Below, piece by piece: positions 26,999-34,524 of a stretch of 64,000 nt of DNA. Origin of the DNA: Rhodobacteraceae bacterium UBA6197. Its GTDB lineage: Bacteria > Pseudomonadota > Alphaproteobacteria > Rhodobacterales > Rhodobacteraceae. Positions within the stretch are counted from its first letter, which is position 1. Each line of letters begins with the position of its first letter. The DNA lies in contig DISZ01000001.1 of the NCBI GenBank assembly GCA_002422085.1, positions 282,848 to 346,847 of the forward strand, written 5' to 3'. A model generated the notes under the pieces. It saw only the letters and a program-made list of their open reading frames with translations. It did no database searches and was not told the origin of the DNA. The position numbers and the translations under genes were made by a program.

Positions 26999-29724
26999 TG
27001 GCCCAACCTTTCCAGCAGCGCCGGCACATGCACCTGATCGGATTTGTAGTTCCCGGTCAGCACATGCATCACGATATTCACCCCGAAACGGTAGGCGATT
27101 TCGCGTTGACGTTCGCCGCCCAGACCGCGGCCCACCGGAAACATCGGCAAGCCGCGCGCGTCAATCGCCCAGGCCGAGGCCCAGTCGTTGCCGCCAATGA
27201 TTACCGGCGTCACCCCGTCATTAAGGTTGCGAAACGGCATGCCCTCGGCCTGTTCCGCATCCGGCGGGGCGGCCTCGACCCAGATCGTGCGGCCCGAATA
27301 GCGGCCCGGAAAATCCTGAAGCAGGTAGAAGGTCCGGGTCAGCACATGGTCGGACGGGATCGGCTCCAGCGGCGGTATATCCAGCGGGGCGGCCAACGCC
27401 TGCAACCGCCGCCCGGTTTCAGTGGCGGTGCCAAAGCCCGCAATATCGGCGTCGCGCGTGTCAAAAAGGATCATCCCCCCCGAGCGCAGATAGCGGTTCA
27501 GCCGCGCATAGGCCGTTGGCGAGGGGGCGGGCTGATCGGGCGTCACCGGCCAATAGAGAAAGGTCAGTAGCGCCAGATCGTCATTTTCCAGATCCACCGC
27601 CATCGGCGCCGACGGCTCGACCGTGGTGCGCCGGAACAGCACATCCGTGAGGCCGCGCAAACCCGCCTCGGCAACCCGGTCAACCTCGACATTGCCGGTG
27701 ACGACATGGGCCAGAACCACGTTCGAGGCCGCAGCAATCGCGCGCGCCTCGTCCATTTCAGCCTGCGCCCTTGGGGCCAGCGCCAACAGCGCCAAAACCA
27801 CCACCGCGCCCGCCCGCGCCCCGCGCAGCCGCCCTGAAACCGCCAGCGAGGCCAGGATATCGACCATCAGCGCCACCAGCGCCGCCGCCAGCAGCGCCCC
27901 TTTCAACGGCGTCTCGCGCGGCGCATCAAAGCCCTCGAGCACCACGCTCGCCGGCCAGTCGGCGCGCGCCAGAACCCGGTCGGGTGCGATCACGTTCAGC
28001 GCCACGCGCCGCTCGCCGGCCGCATAGATTCCGGGCAAGACCTTGGGGCCGGGCACCCCCTTGGCCAGCTCTTCGCCGGGCACACCGGCGGCCTCGCCGG
28101 CATCGGTCAGCGTGCCTTGGGCGCTCAGCAATCGCTGCGCCACCCAGGTCACGCCCAGCAGATCCTTTCCGTCCTCTTCGGGCGGACGCGTCACCACCGA
28201 CAACCGTTCAAGCATCTGCACGAACAAACCCGACAGGGGCAGCGACGACCATTCCGCATTGGCGGTAACGTGAAACAGCACCGTCCAACCCTGCCCCAGC
28301 CGCGCCCGCGTCACCAAAGGCGTGCCATCGGCCAGCGCGGCGATCGTGCGTTCAGCCAGTTCTGGCGCCGGCTCGGCCATCACCTGCGCGCGCACGGTCA
28401 CATCCGCTGGCACCGTCAGACCCGCAAAGGGCGACCCGTCAGGAAACGGCGCAAGGCCGCGCGGCTCGCCCCAGCTCATCGTGCCGCCGACCGAACGCCC
28501 TCCGGCCCGGATCCGCACCGGCAACAGCGTGTCATTGCCGCTGTCCGAGGCCGCCAGCCGCGGCCCCGCAAAGCGGATCAGCACGCCGCCCTCTTCCACC
28601 CATTCCGCCAGCCGGTCGGACTCGGCCGGCTCGGCGACATCGGCAAGGATCACCACATCGGGTTTGGCCAGCAGCACATCTTCCAGCGTGCCGTCCAGAA
28701 TATCGGCGGTCGGGGCCAGGGCCTGACGCAGGTAATGCGTCGGCGCCAAAAGCTCCAACCCCTCGCGCGCTGTGCCCCCGGCGATCAGCGCCACCTTGCG
28801 GCGCTTGACCGCGTCGTCGGTCAGCGCCACGGCCCCTGCGGTGCGGCTGCCCGCGATCTCGAACCGCGCGATGCGGTTGCGCAACTCGGGCGGCAGATCA
28901 AACACCGCCTCGGCCAGATCGGCCCCCTCGAAGGCGACCGTGACACGGGCCAGATCGCGGTCCACCCCGTTCGGGTCAAGCCCCATCGCCACCACTTCGG
29001 CGGTCTCGGCAGGCCCGGCACGCAGCACCGGAACCCTCAGCGCGCCATCTTCGATCCGCGCCGCACGCAAGCCCAGCACCGGCGTTGCCGGTTGCCAGAC
29101 ACGCACCATTCCGCGCGCCTCAAGTGCCGCCAGAAGCGGAGCGCGCATCGCCCGCGCCAGCCCGTCCGACAGCCAGAGCGTCTCGAACCGGCCCTCGGGC
29201 AGCACCGCCACCGGGTCGGCATCGGCGCCAGGTTCCCACGGTTTCGGCGCAAGGCCCGGCAGCGCCGCCTCGGCGGCTTCGGGGGTGCCAAAGACCAGCG
29301 GCTCGGGCGGCAGATCGCCCAGCGCCAGAACCGCCACCGGCCGGCCGGCCATCGTCGCCTCGGCCAGAGCCTGACGAAGCCGCTCGGTCCGGCGCGGCCA
29401 GTCCCGGGCCGAGGCCCAGCTTGCATCCGTGACAATCACCAAAGGCCCCGCCCCGGCCACCTGTAGTGTCGGGTTCAATACCGGCCCGGCAAAGCCGACA
29501 ATGGCCGCCGCCAGTGCCGCCATCCGCAACAGCAGCAACCACCACGGCGTGCGATCAGCCTGCACCGCCTCATCGGTCAACCCCAGCAGCAGCGCCACCC
29601 CCGGAAACCGCCGCCGGATTGGCGCGGGCGGCACCGCGCGCAAGAGGATCCACAGGATCGGCAGCGCAACCAACCCCAGCAGCAGCAGGGGCGAGGCAAA
29701 GCCTATGGGACCAATCGCCCACAT
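26995..29724 (-). CDS. BatA-like membrane protein with C-terminal DUF4159
   Basis: This 909-residue protein begins MWAIGPIGFASPLLLLGLVA. The ATG at 29724 overlaps the DUF58 stop as TGATG; longer in-frame starts would lie inside that gene. The N terminus has the BatA-type two-helix region (ALPILWILLRAVPPAPIRRRFPG, then the second helix at about 55-75). A VWA-like and amidotransferase-like middle follows, membrane helices lie at about 645-690, and DUF4159 spans about 695-909 (LTFLYWPVTP, YLRSGGMILFDTRD, GVNIVMHVLTGNYK). It is one of four tightly coupled genes. Confidence 0.85.
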   Translation of the reverse strand: MWAIGPIGFASPLLLLGLVALPILWILLRAVPPAPIRRRFPGVALLLGLTDEAVQADRTPWWLLLLRMAALAAAIVGFAGPVLNPTLQVAGAGPLVIVTDASWASARDWPRRTERLRQALAEATMAGRPVAVLALGDLPPEPLVFGTPEAAEAALPGLAPKPWEPGADADPVAVLPEGRFETLWLSDGLARAMRAPLLAALEARGMVRVWQPATPVLGLRAARIEDGALRVPVLRAGPAETAEVVAMGLDPNGVDRDLARVTVAFEGADLAEAVFDLPPELRNRIARFEIAGSRTAGAVALTDDAVKRRKVALIAGGTAREGLELLAPTHYLRQALAPTADILDGTLEDVLLAKPDVVILADVAEPAESDRLAEWVEEGGVLIRFAGPRLAASDSGNDTLLPVRIRAGGRSVGGTMSWGEPRGLAPFPDGSPFAGLTVPADVTVRAQVMAEPAPELAERTIAALADGTPLVTRARLGQGWTVLFHVTANAEWSSLPLSGLFVQMLERLSVVTRPPEEDGKDLLGVTWVAQRLLSAQGTLTDAGEAAGVPGEELAKGVPGPKVLPGIYAAGERRVALNVIAPDRVLARADWPASVVLEGFDAPRETPLKGALLAAALVALMVDILASLAVSGRLRGARAGAVVVLALLALAPRAQAEMDEARAIAAASNVVLAHVVTGNVEVDRVAEAGLRGLTDVLFRRTTVEPSAPMAVDLENDDLALLTFLYWPVTPDQPAPSPTAYARLNRYLRSGGMILFDTRDADIAGFGTATETGRRLQALAAPLDIPPLEPIPSDHVLTRTFYLLQDFPGRYSGRTIWVEAAPPDAEQAEGMPFRNLNDGVTPVIIGGNDWASAWAIDARGLPMFPVGRGLGGERQREIAYRFGVNIVMHVLTGNYKSDQVHVPALLERLGQ

Positions 29725-30617
29725 CAGCGCCGCCGCTCTAGCGCGGCATAAAGCCATAAAAGCGCGGCTTGCGCGGGTTGGCCGGTGTGATGGGTGGAAA
29801 ACTGCCAACCCGCGGCATGCGCCAGCGTCGCCAACAGGTCGCGCCGCGCGTTCAGGCGGTCGCGGTAGCGCTGGCGCAGGTCTGCGGCCTGACGCGTCTC
29901 GAAGCGCAGCGTGCCACCGATGCTTTCAAAGATCGTGCGGCCGTCAAAGGGAAACTCCTCCTCGACCGGGTCCAGAACCTGGACCATCACCCCACTGACA
30001 CCGCGGTCCGCCAGAACGCCCAGCGCCGCCTTGACCGGCGTCGGGTCGCCCATGAAATCCGACAGAAACACCGCGCGCGACCGCGCCAGAATGGCCGCCG
30101 CCTCGGGCGCGCCGTAGTCGGCGCCGGCGCCTTCGGCCGACAGCAGCGCGGCCAGTTGCATCAGTTGCGCCTTGCCGGGACGGGGCGGGGCCAGCGGCCC
30201 GGCAAGGCCCACCCTTTCGCCTGCGCGGATCATCAGCACCGCCAGCGCCAGCGCCAAAAGCCGCGCCCGCGCCGATTTTTCTACCCGCGTTTTCGCGCCT
30301 GAGAACCGCATCGAGGCCGCATCATCGACCCACAGATGCACCGATTGCGCCGCCTCTCGTTCGCGGTCCCGGATGATCTGAAGATCCGACCGCGCCGAGC
30401 GGCGCCAGTCGATCAGCCGCGCCTCGTCGCCGGCATGGGCGGGGCGGAACTGCCAGAACTCGGCCCCGGTCCCGGCGCGGCGGCGGCCATGGCCGCCCAT
30501 CTGCACGGTCGCGGCCAGATGCTCGGCCGCCACCAGCAGCGGCGGCAGGCTCGAGGCGGCCGCCTCGCCTTCCCGGCGCAGTGCCAGTGCGGCGCCGATG
30601 TCGGGCGGTTGGCTCAC
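29724..30617 (-). CDS. DUF58 domain protein
   Basis: This 297-residue protein contains the DUF58 core (HGRRRAGTGAEFWQFRPAHAGDEARLIDWRRSAR, here quoted only to its key residues: G-G-FW-R-Y-like block and D-WR-SAR) at about 38-73, followed by a VWA-type fold (LWVDDAASM). It is a cytoplasmic partner of MoxR ATPases. Start is GTG 30617, overlapping the moxR stop by 4 bases (GTGA). No membrane helix is obvious. Confidence 0.88.
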   Translation of the reverse strand: MSQPPDIGAALALRREGEAAASSLPPLLVAAEHLAATVQMGGHGRRRAGTGAEFWQFRPAHAGDEARLIDWRRSARSDLQIIRDREREAAQSVHLWVDDAASMRFSGAKTRVEKSARARLLALALAVLMIRAGERVGLAGPLAPPRPGKAQLMQLAALLSAEGAGADYGAPEAAAILARSRAVFLSDFMGDPTPVKAALGVLADRGVSGVMVQVLDPVEEEFPFDGRTIFESIGGTLRFETRQAADLRQRYRDRLNARRDLLATLAHAAGWQFSTHHTGQPAQAALLWLYAALERRR

Positions 30618-31624
30618 GCGGCCGCCTCGCTGGTGCCGCTGATTTCGGCCGCGACGCTGGCAATGATCCCGGCCAGCGTCTCGCCACGGGCCCGCGCGGC
30701 AAAGGACAGCGCCATCCGATGCGTCAACACCGGACGGGCCAGCGCCAGAACATCTTCGCTTGAGGGTGCAAACCGGCCCTGCAGCAGCGCCCGCGCCCGC
30801 ACCATCAGCATCAAGGCCTGCGCGGCACGCGGCCCCGGCCCCCAGGCGACCGCCTCTTGCACGACCGCGCGGGCTTCGGGCTCGTTCGGGCGGCAGGCGC
30901 GCACCAGATCAAGGATCATCTCGACCACGCCATCGCCAACCGGCATCCGCCGCACCAAGGCCTGCGCCGCGACAAGTTCCTCGGCGGCAAAGACCTGATG
31001 CGCGGTGTCGCTATCGGCCCCGGTCGTCGCCAGCAAGATGTCGCGTTCGGTCGCGCGGATCGGGTAATCGACGTCGATCTGCACCAGAAACCGATCCAAC
31101 TGCGCCTCGGGCAGCGGATAGGTGCCCTCTTGCTCGATCGGGTTTTGCGTCGCCAGCACATGAAACGGCTGCCCCAGCGCGCGATGCACCCCGGCCACCG
31201 TGACCTCGCGTTCCTGCATCGCCTGAAGCAGCGCCGATTGGGTGCGCGGGCTGGCGCGGTTGATCTCGTCCGCCATCAGCAACTGGCAAAACACCGGCCC
31301 CTCGATAAAGCGGAACGCGCGCGACCCGTCGGTGGCGGTCTCCAGCACTTCCGAGCCCAGAATATCGGCGGGCATCAGGTCGGGCGTGAACTGGATCCGG
31401 CTGGATTTCAGCCCCATCACCGTCGCCAAGGTATCGACCAGCATTGTCTTGCCCAGACCCGGCAGGCCCACCAGCAACCCATGCCCACCCGACAAAAGCG
31501 CCGCCAGAACCAGCTCAACCACCCTTTCCTGTCCGATAAAGCGCCGGTCGATCGACACGCGGGCCTCAGCCAGCTTTTCGCCGAGGCGTTCGATATCGGC
31601 AATCAATTCGACAGTCTCGGCCAT
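30614..31624 (-). CDS. MoxR-family AAA+ ATPase
   Basis: This 336-residue AAA+ protein has Walker A GLPGLGKT, Walker B LMADEINRASP, sensor-1 region VLATQNPIEQEGTYPLPEAQLDRF and a C-terminal lid. MoxR ATPases act as chaperones that mature or activate VWA-domain partners. It is the first gene of the operon MoxR-DUF58-DUF4159-VWA; ATG 31624 follows AAGGAGC. It is divergent from the DUF1285 gene across 71 bp. Confidence 0.93.
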   Translation of the reverse strand: MAETVELIADIERLGEKLAEARVSIDRRFIGQERVVELVLAALLSGGHGLLVGLPGLGKTMLVDTLATVMGLKSSRIQFTPDLMPADILGSEVLETATDGSRAFRFIEGPVFCQLLMADEINRASPRTQSALLQAMQEREVTVAGVHRALGQPFHVLATQNPIEQEGTYPLPEAQLDRFLVQIDVDYPIRATERDILLATTGADSDTAHQVFAAEELVAAQALVRRMPVGDGVVEMILDLVRACRPNEPEARAVVQEAVAWGPGPRAAQALMLMVRARALLQGRFAPSSEDVLALARPVLTHRMALSFAARARGETLAGIIASVAAEISGTSEAAA

Positions 31625-31695
31625 GACATCGGCTCCTTTTTCGTTATACTCCAGTCAAAGCAGATAACGTCCCAAGCACCAATGGCAAAGCCCCC

Positions 31696-32292
31696 ATGGC
31701 ACAGATCCCCACTCCACAAAAGAACGTGAAGCCCTCGGCAGACGGGCTGGTGGCCGCCGCTACGGCGGCGACAAAGAAAGGCCCGCCGCCGGTGCATCTG
31801 TGGAATCCCGACTTTTGCGGCGATATCGACATGGAGATCCGGCGCGATGGCACCTGGTATTACCTTGGCACACCGATCGGGCGGCAGCCCATGGTGCGGC
31901 TTTTCGCATCGATCCTGAAACGCGAGGGCGACAGCTATTTTCTGGTCACGCCGGTCGAAAAGGTCGGCATCCGCGTCGCCGATGCCCCCTTTATCGCCAT
32001 TGACGTCGAGATCGCCGGCGCCGGCCCGGACCAGTGCCTGACCTTCACCACCAATGTCGACGACAGCGTGACCGCCAGCGCCGAAAACCCGCTGCGCGTG
32101 AGCCGTGATGCCTCGGGCGAGCCCCGTCCCTATGTGCATATCCGCCGTGGGATGGAGGCGCGGATCGACCGCAAGACCTTTTACCGGCTGATCGACGCGG
32201 CCAGCCATGGCATGCATCAGGGTGCCGACTGGCTGGGCCTGTGGTCCTCGGGCACGTTCTTTCCGATCATCCCCGCCGCCGAACTGCCTTGA
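31696..32292 (+). CDS. DUF1285 protein
   Basis: This 198-residue protein shows the DUF1285 pattern (LWNPDFCGDIDMEIRRDG, YFLVTPVEKVGIRVADAPF, GLWSSGTFFPI). Function is unknown; in many alphaproteobacteria this gene sits next to a moxR operon, as it does here (divergent). Its stop overlaps the hyi start as TGATG, so hyi is translationally coupled. Confidence 0.85.
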   Translation: MAQIPTPQKNVKPSADGLVAAATAATKKGPPPVHLWNPDFCGDIDMEIRRDGTWYYLGTPIGRQPMVRLFASILKREGDSYFLVTPVEKVGIRVADAPFIAIDVEIAGAGPDQCLTFTTNVDDSVTASAENPLRVSRDASGEPRPYVHIRRGMEARIDRKTFYRLIDAASHGMHQGADWLGLWSSGTFFPIIPAAELP

Positions 32293-33062
32293 TGCCGAAA
32301 TTTGCCGCGAACCTGACCTTCCTGTTCACCGAACGGCCCTTCATGGACCGCTTTCACGCCGCCAAGGTGGCCGGGTTCGACGCGGTCGAGGTGCTGTTTC
32401 CCTACGAATATTCGGCACAGGAAATGCGGGCCTGTCTGGTGGCCAACGACCTTGCCTTGGTCTTGATGAACGTGCCGCCGCCGAATTGGGCCGGGGGGGA
32501 TCGCGGTTTTGCCGCCGTGCCCGGCGCCGAAACCCGGTTCCGCCATGATTTCGAACGCGCGCTGCGCTTTGCCGACCTGCTCAGACCGCATCACCTCCAT
32601 ATCATGGCCGGGCGCGCCGAGGGGGCAACGGCCCGCGCAACCTATGTGCAGAACCTGCACTGGGCGACCCGGCGCGCGCCGCACCACAGCCTGACGATCG
32701 AGCCGATCAATCCGGGCGACATGCCGGGCTATTTTCTGGCCGATTTCGACCTTGCCGCAGCGATCCTCGACGAGGTCGCGGCACCCAATCTTGGCCTGCA
32801 ATTCGATGCCTATCACGCCCACATGATAACGGATGACGTGCGCCAGACATGGCAGGATCACGGGCCCCGCACCGTCCATATCCAGATTGCCGGGGCGCCC
32901 GGACGGCATGAACCCCAAGGCGGCGCCATTGACTACCCGGGTTTTTTCCAGAACCTTGACGCGGCCGGCTATACCGGCTTTGTCAGCGCCGAATACACAC
33001 CCGCCGACACGACCGAGGCGGGGTTGGGCTGGCTGGCAGCCGCACGGGCAATGCAGGGGTAA
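32292..33062 (+). CDS. hyi: Hydroxypyruvate isomerase family protein
   Basis: This 256-residue TIM-barrel protein of the xylose-isomerase-like family starts MPKFAANLTFLFTERPFMDR. Metal-ligand regions are TIEPINPGD (Glu), LQFDAYHA (Asp, His), HIQIAG (His/Gln) and FVSAEYTP (Glu). Hyi interconverts hydroxypyruvate and tartronate semialdehyde in glyoxylate metabolism; related sugar isomerases cannot be fully excluded. The start codon shares a base with the stop of the DUF1285 gene. Confidence 0.85.
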   Translation: MPKFAANLTFLFTERPFMDRFHAAKVAGFDAVEVLFPYEYSAQEMRACLVANDLALVLMNVPPPNWAGGDRGFAAVPGAETRFRHDFERALRFADLLRPHHLHIMAGRAEGATARATYVQNLHWATRRAPHHSLTIEPINPGDMPGYFLADFDLAAAILDEVAAPNLGLQFDAYHAHMITDDVRQTWQDHGPRTVHIQIAGAPGRHEPQGGAIDYPGFFQNLDAAGYTGFVSAEYTPADTTEAGLGWLAAARAMQG

Positions 33063-33066
33063 CCAT

Positions 33067-33873
33067 TTGAAAAAGCAGATCATCTGCATCAACTGGGGCA
33101 CGAAATACGGCCCCCGTTTCATCAACCGGCTTTACGCGATGGTGGCGCGCAACATCACGCCGCCGTTCAACTTCACCTGTTTTACCGACAACGCCAATGG
33201 CGTGCGCCCCGAGGTCGATTGCCAGCCGCTACCGGAGCTTGCGGTGACGATGCCGGTCAATACCAAGGGGATCTGGCCGAAAGCCCGGCTTTGGGGGCCG
33301 ACCCTGGGCACGCTGACCGGGCCGGTGCTGTTTTTGGATCTCGATCTGGTCATCACCGGAAACCTTGACGATTTCTTTGGCTACGGTGACCCCGATCAGG
33401 TGATCTTGTCGCGCAACCCCGCCAAACCGTTCGAACGTCTGGGCCAAACCTCTGTGTTTCGCTTTCCGGTCGGCAAGCTCTTGCCCTTGCAAGAGAAATT
33501 CCGTGCCAACCCGCAGGCGGTGGCCGATGAATACCGCTACGAGCAACGCTTTGTGACCCAGAATGCCCCCGGCGGGATCGACCTTTTTCCGCGCCCCTGG
33601 GTACGCCATTTCCGCTACCAGTGCATGCATGTCTTTCCGCTGAACTGGGCGCTGACCCCGCGCCTGCCCAAGGGCTGCAAGATCGTGATCTTTCCCGGCG
33701 GCGTGCACCCCGAACACGCGATCAGGGGCGGCTGGCTGGGTCGCGAAGGTGCCAGCCTGTGGCAGCACATCAAGGCCGTCGGTCGGCGCGATCCGGCCGA
33801 GGGTTCGGCCTGGCGCTACCTGCGCCACTACATGAAACCCACCGCCTGGGTGCAAGACCACTGGCGCGAATAG
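33067..33873 (+). CDS. Glycosyltransferase-like protein (DxD motif)
   Basis: This 268-residue protein starts with TTG at 33067 (LKKQIICINWGTKYGPRFIN), 8 bases after AGGGG and 4 bases after the hyi stop; no ATG fits. The motif LFLDLDLVITGNLDDFF contains a DxD-type nucleotide-sugar/metal site as in GT8-like transferases, and the middle contains FTCFTDNANG. The acceptor is unknown. It may contribute with the GT14 and sulfotransferase genes to a surface glycan; this link is inference. Confidence 0.75.
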   Translation: MKKQIICINWGTKYGPRFINRLYAMVARNITPPFNFTCFTDNANGVRPEVDCQPLPELAVTMPVNTKGIWPKARLWGPTLGTLTGPVLFLDLDLVITGNLDDFFGYGDPDQVILSRNPAKPFERLGQTSVFRFPVGKLLPLQEKFRANPQAVADEYRYEQRFVTQNAPGGIDLFPRPWVRHFRYQCMHVFPLNWALTPRLPKGCKIVIFPGGVHPEHAIRGGWLGREGASLWQHIKAVGRRDPAEGSAWRYLRHYMKPTAWVQDHWRE

Positions 33874-33969
33874 ATCCTGCTCCCTCGCATCCGCCAGATT
33901 GTGCAAGACCACCGCCCGGACAAACCGGCTGCCCTTCGAGAGCCGCAGGGTCGGCGCCGCAAATGCCAG

Positions 33970-34290
33970 ATCACTCACCAGCGCCAACCCTGACAGCCAG
34001 AGCACGGTCCACCCGGCCACCTCGGGCGGCCGCGCACTCCGGCCCACGACCCCGACGGCTTACCTCAGCGCGACGATTACCCGCGTCACCCAAAAGATCA
34101 GCGCCGCCGCGGCCTCGACCCGTGCGCGGCCAAAGCTCCTGCACGCACCCGCCCCACGCGCCAGCTTGCGCGCCCCAAAGGCCAGCCCCAAGTCCCTCAC
34201 GTCCGATAGGTAGAGCATCCCGCCCCCGATCGGCGCGACTGATCCCGCCATCAGCGCGCCAAACACCTGCGCCACGTCAGCGCACTGCTG
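33970..34290 (-). pseudogene. Probable decayed MAPEG-family membrane protein
   Basis: No intact gene lies in the 650 bp between 33874 and 34524. Read on the minus strand, one frame gives AQVFGALMAGSVAPIGGGMLYL followed by a variant of the MAPEG GPRD motif (DVRD), then ARKLARGAGA, then a hydrophobic FWVTRVIVALR, an in-frame TAA (34060-34062), and AGWTVLWLSGLALV in the same frame. The order (helix 1, PRD-like turn, RLARA-like helix, ALYFWAR-like helix, final LxWTVxWLGLxL-like helix) fits MAPEG proteins with one stop codon and missing residues. No good start codon or ribosome site remains. Confidence 0.42.
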
Positions 34291-34477
34291 ACCGCCGCCG
34301 CAATTGCGATCCGCCGCCCCCGGCAGCGCTTGCTCCCTGCGCGTCATCTTGCCTGTGGCTGTGCCCGAGATGGTGCACCTGTGCCAATGCGCAAGCTGCC
34401 GTCCACCAAGACCGCACCAAACGTCCCTACCTGAATTGGGTGTCTTGCCGCCAGCACCCCGACCCAACCGCGCCTGG

Positions 34478-34509
34478 CTTCTGTTTGGCCGAAATACTCC
34501 CGCCGGAGG
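34478..34509 (-). terminator. polA terminator, recurrent element copy
   Basis: Read on the minus strand after the polA stop: stem CCTCCGGCGGGAG-type hairpin followed by TATTTCGGCCAAACAG. The 32-bp element differs by one base from the copy at 38630-38661. Confidence 0.6.
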
Positions 34510-34524
34510 CTCCCGAAGCCGGCC

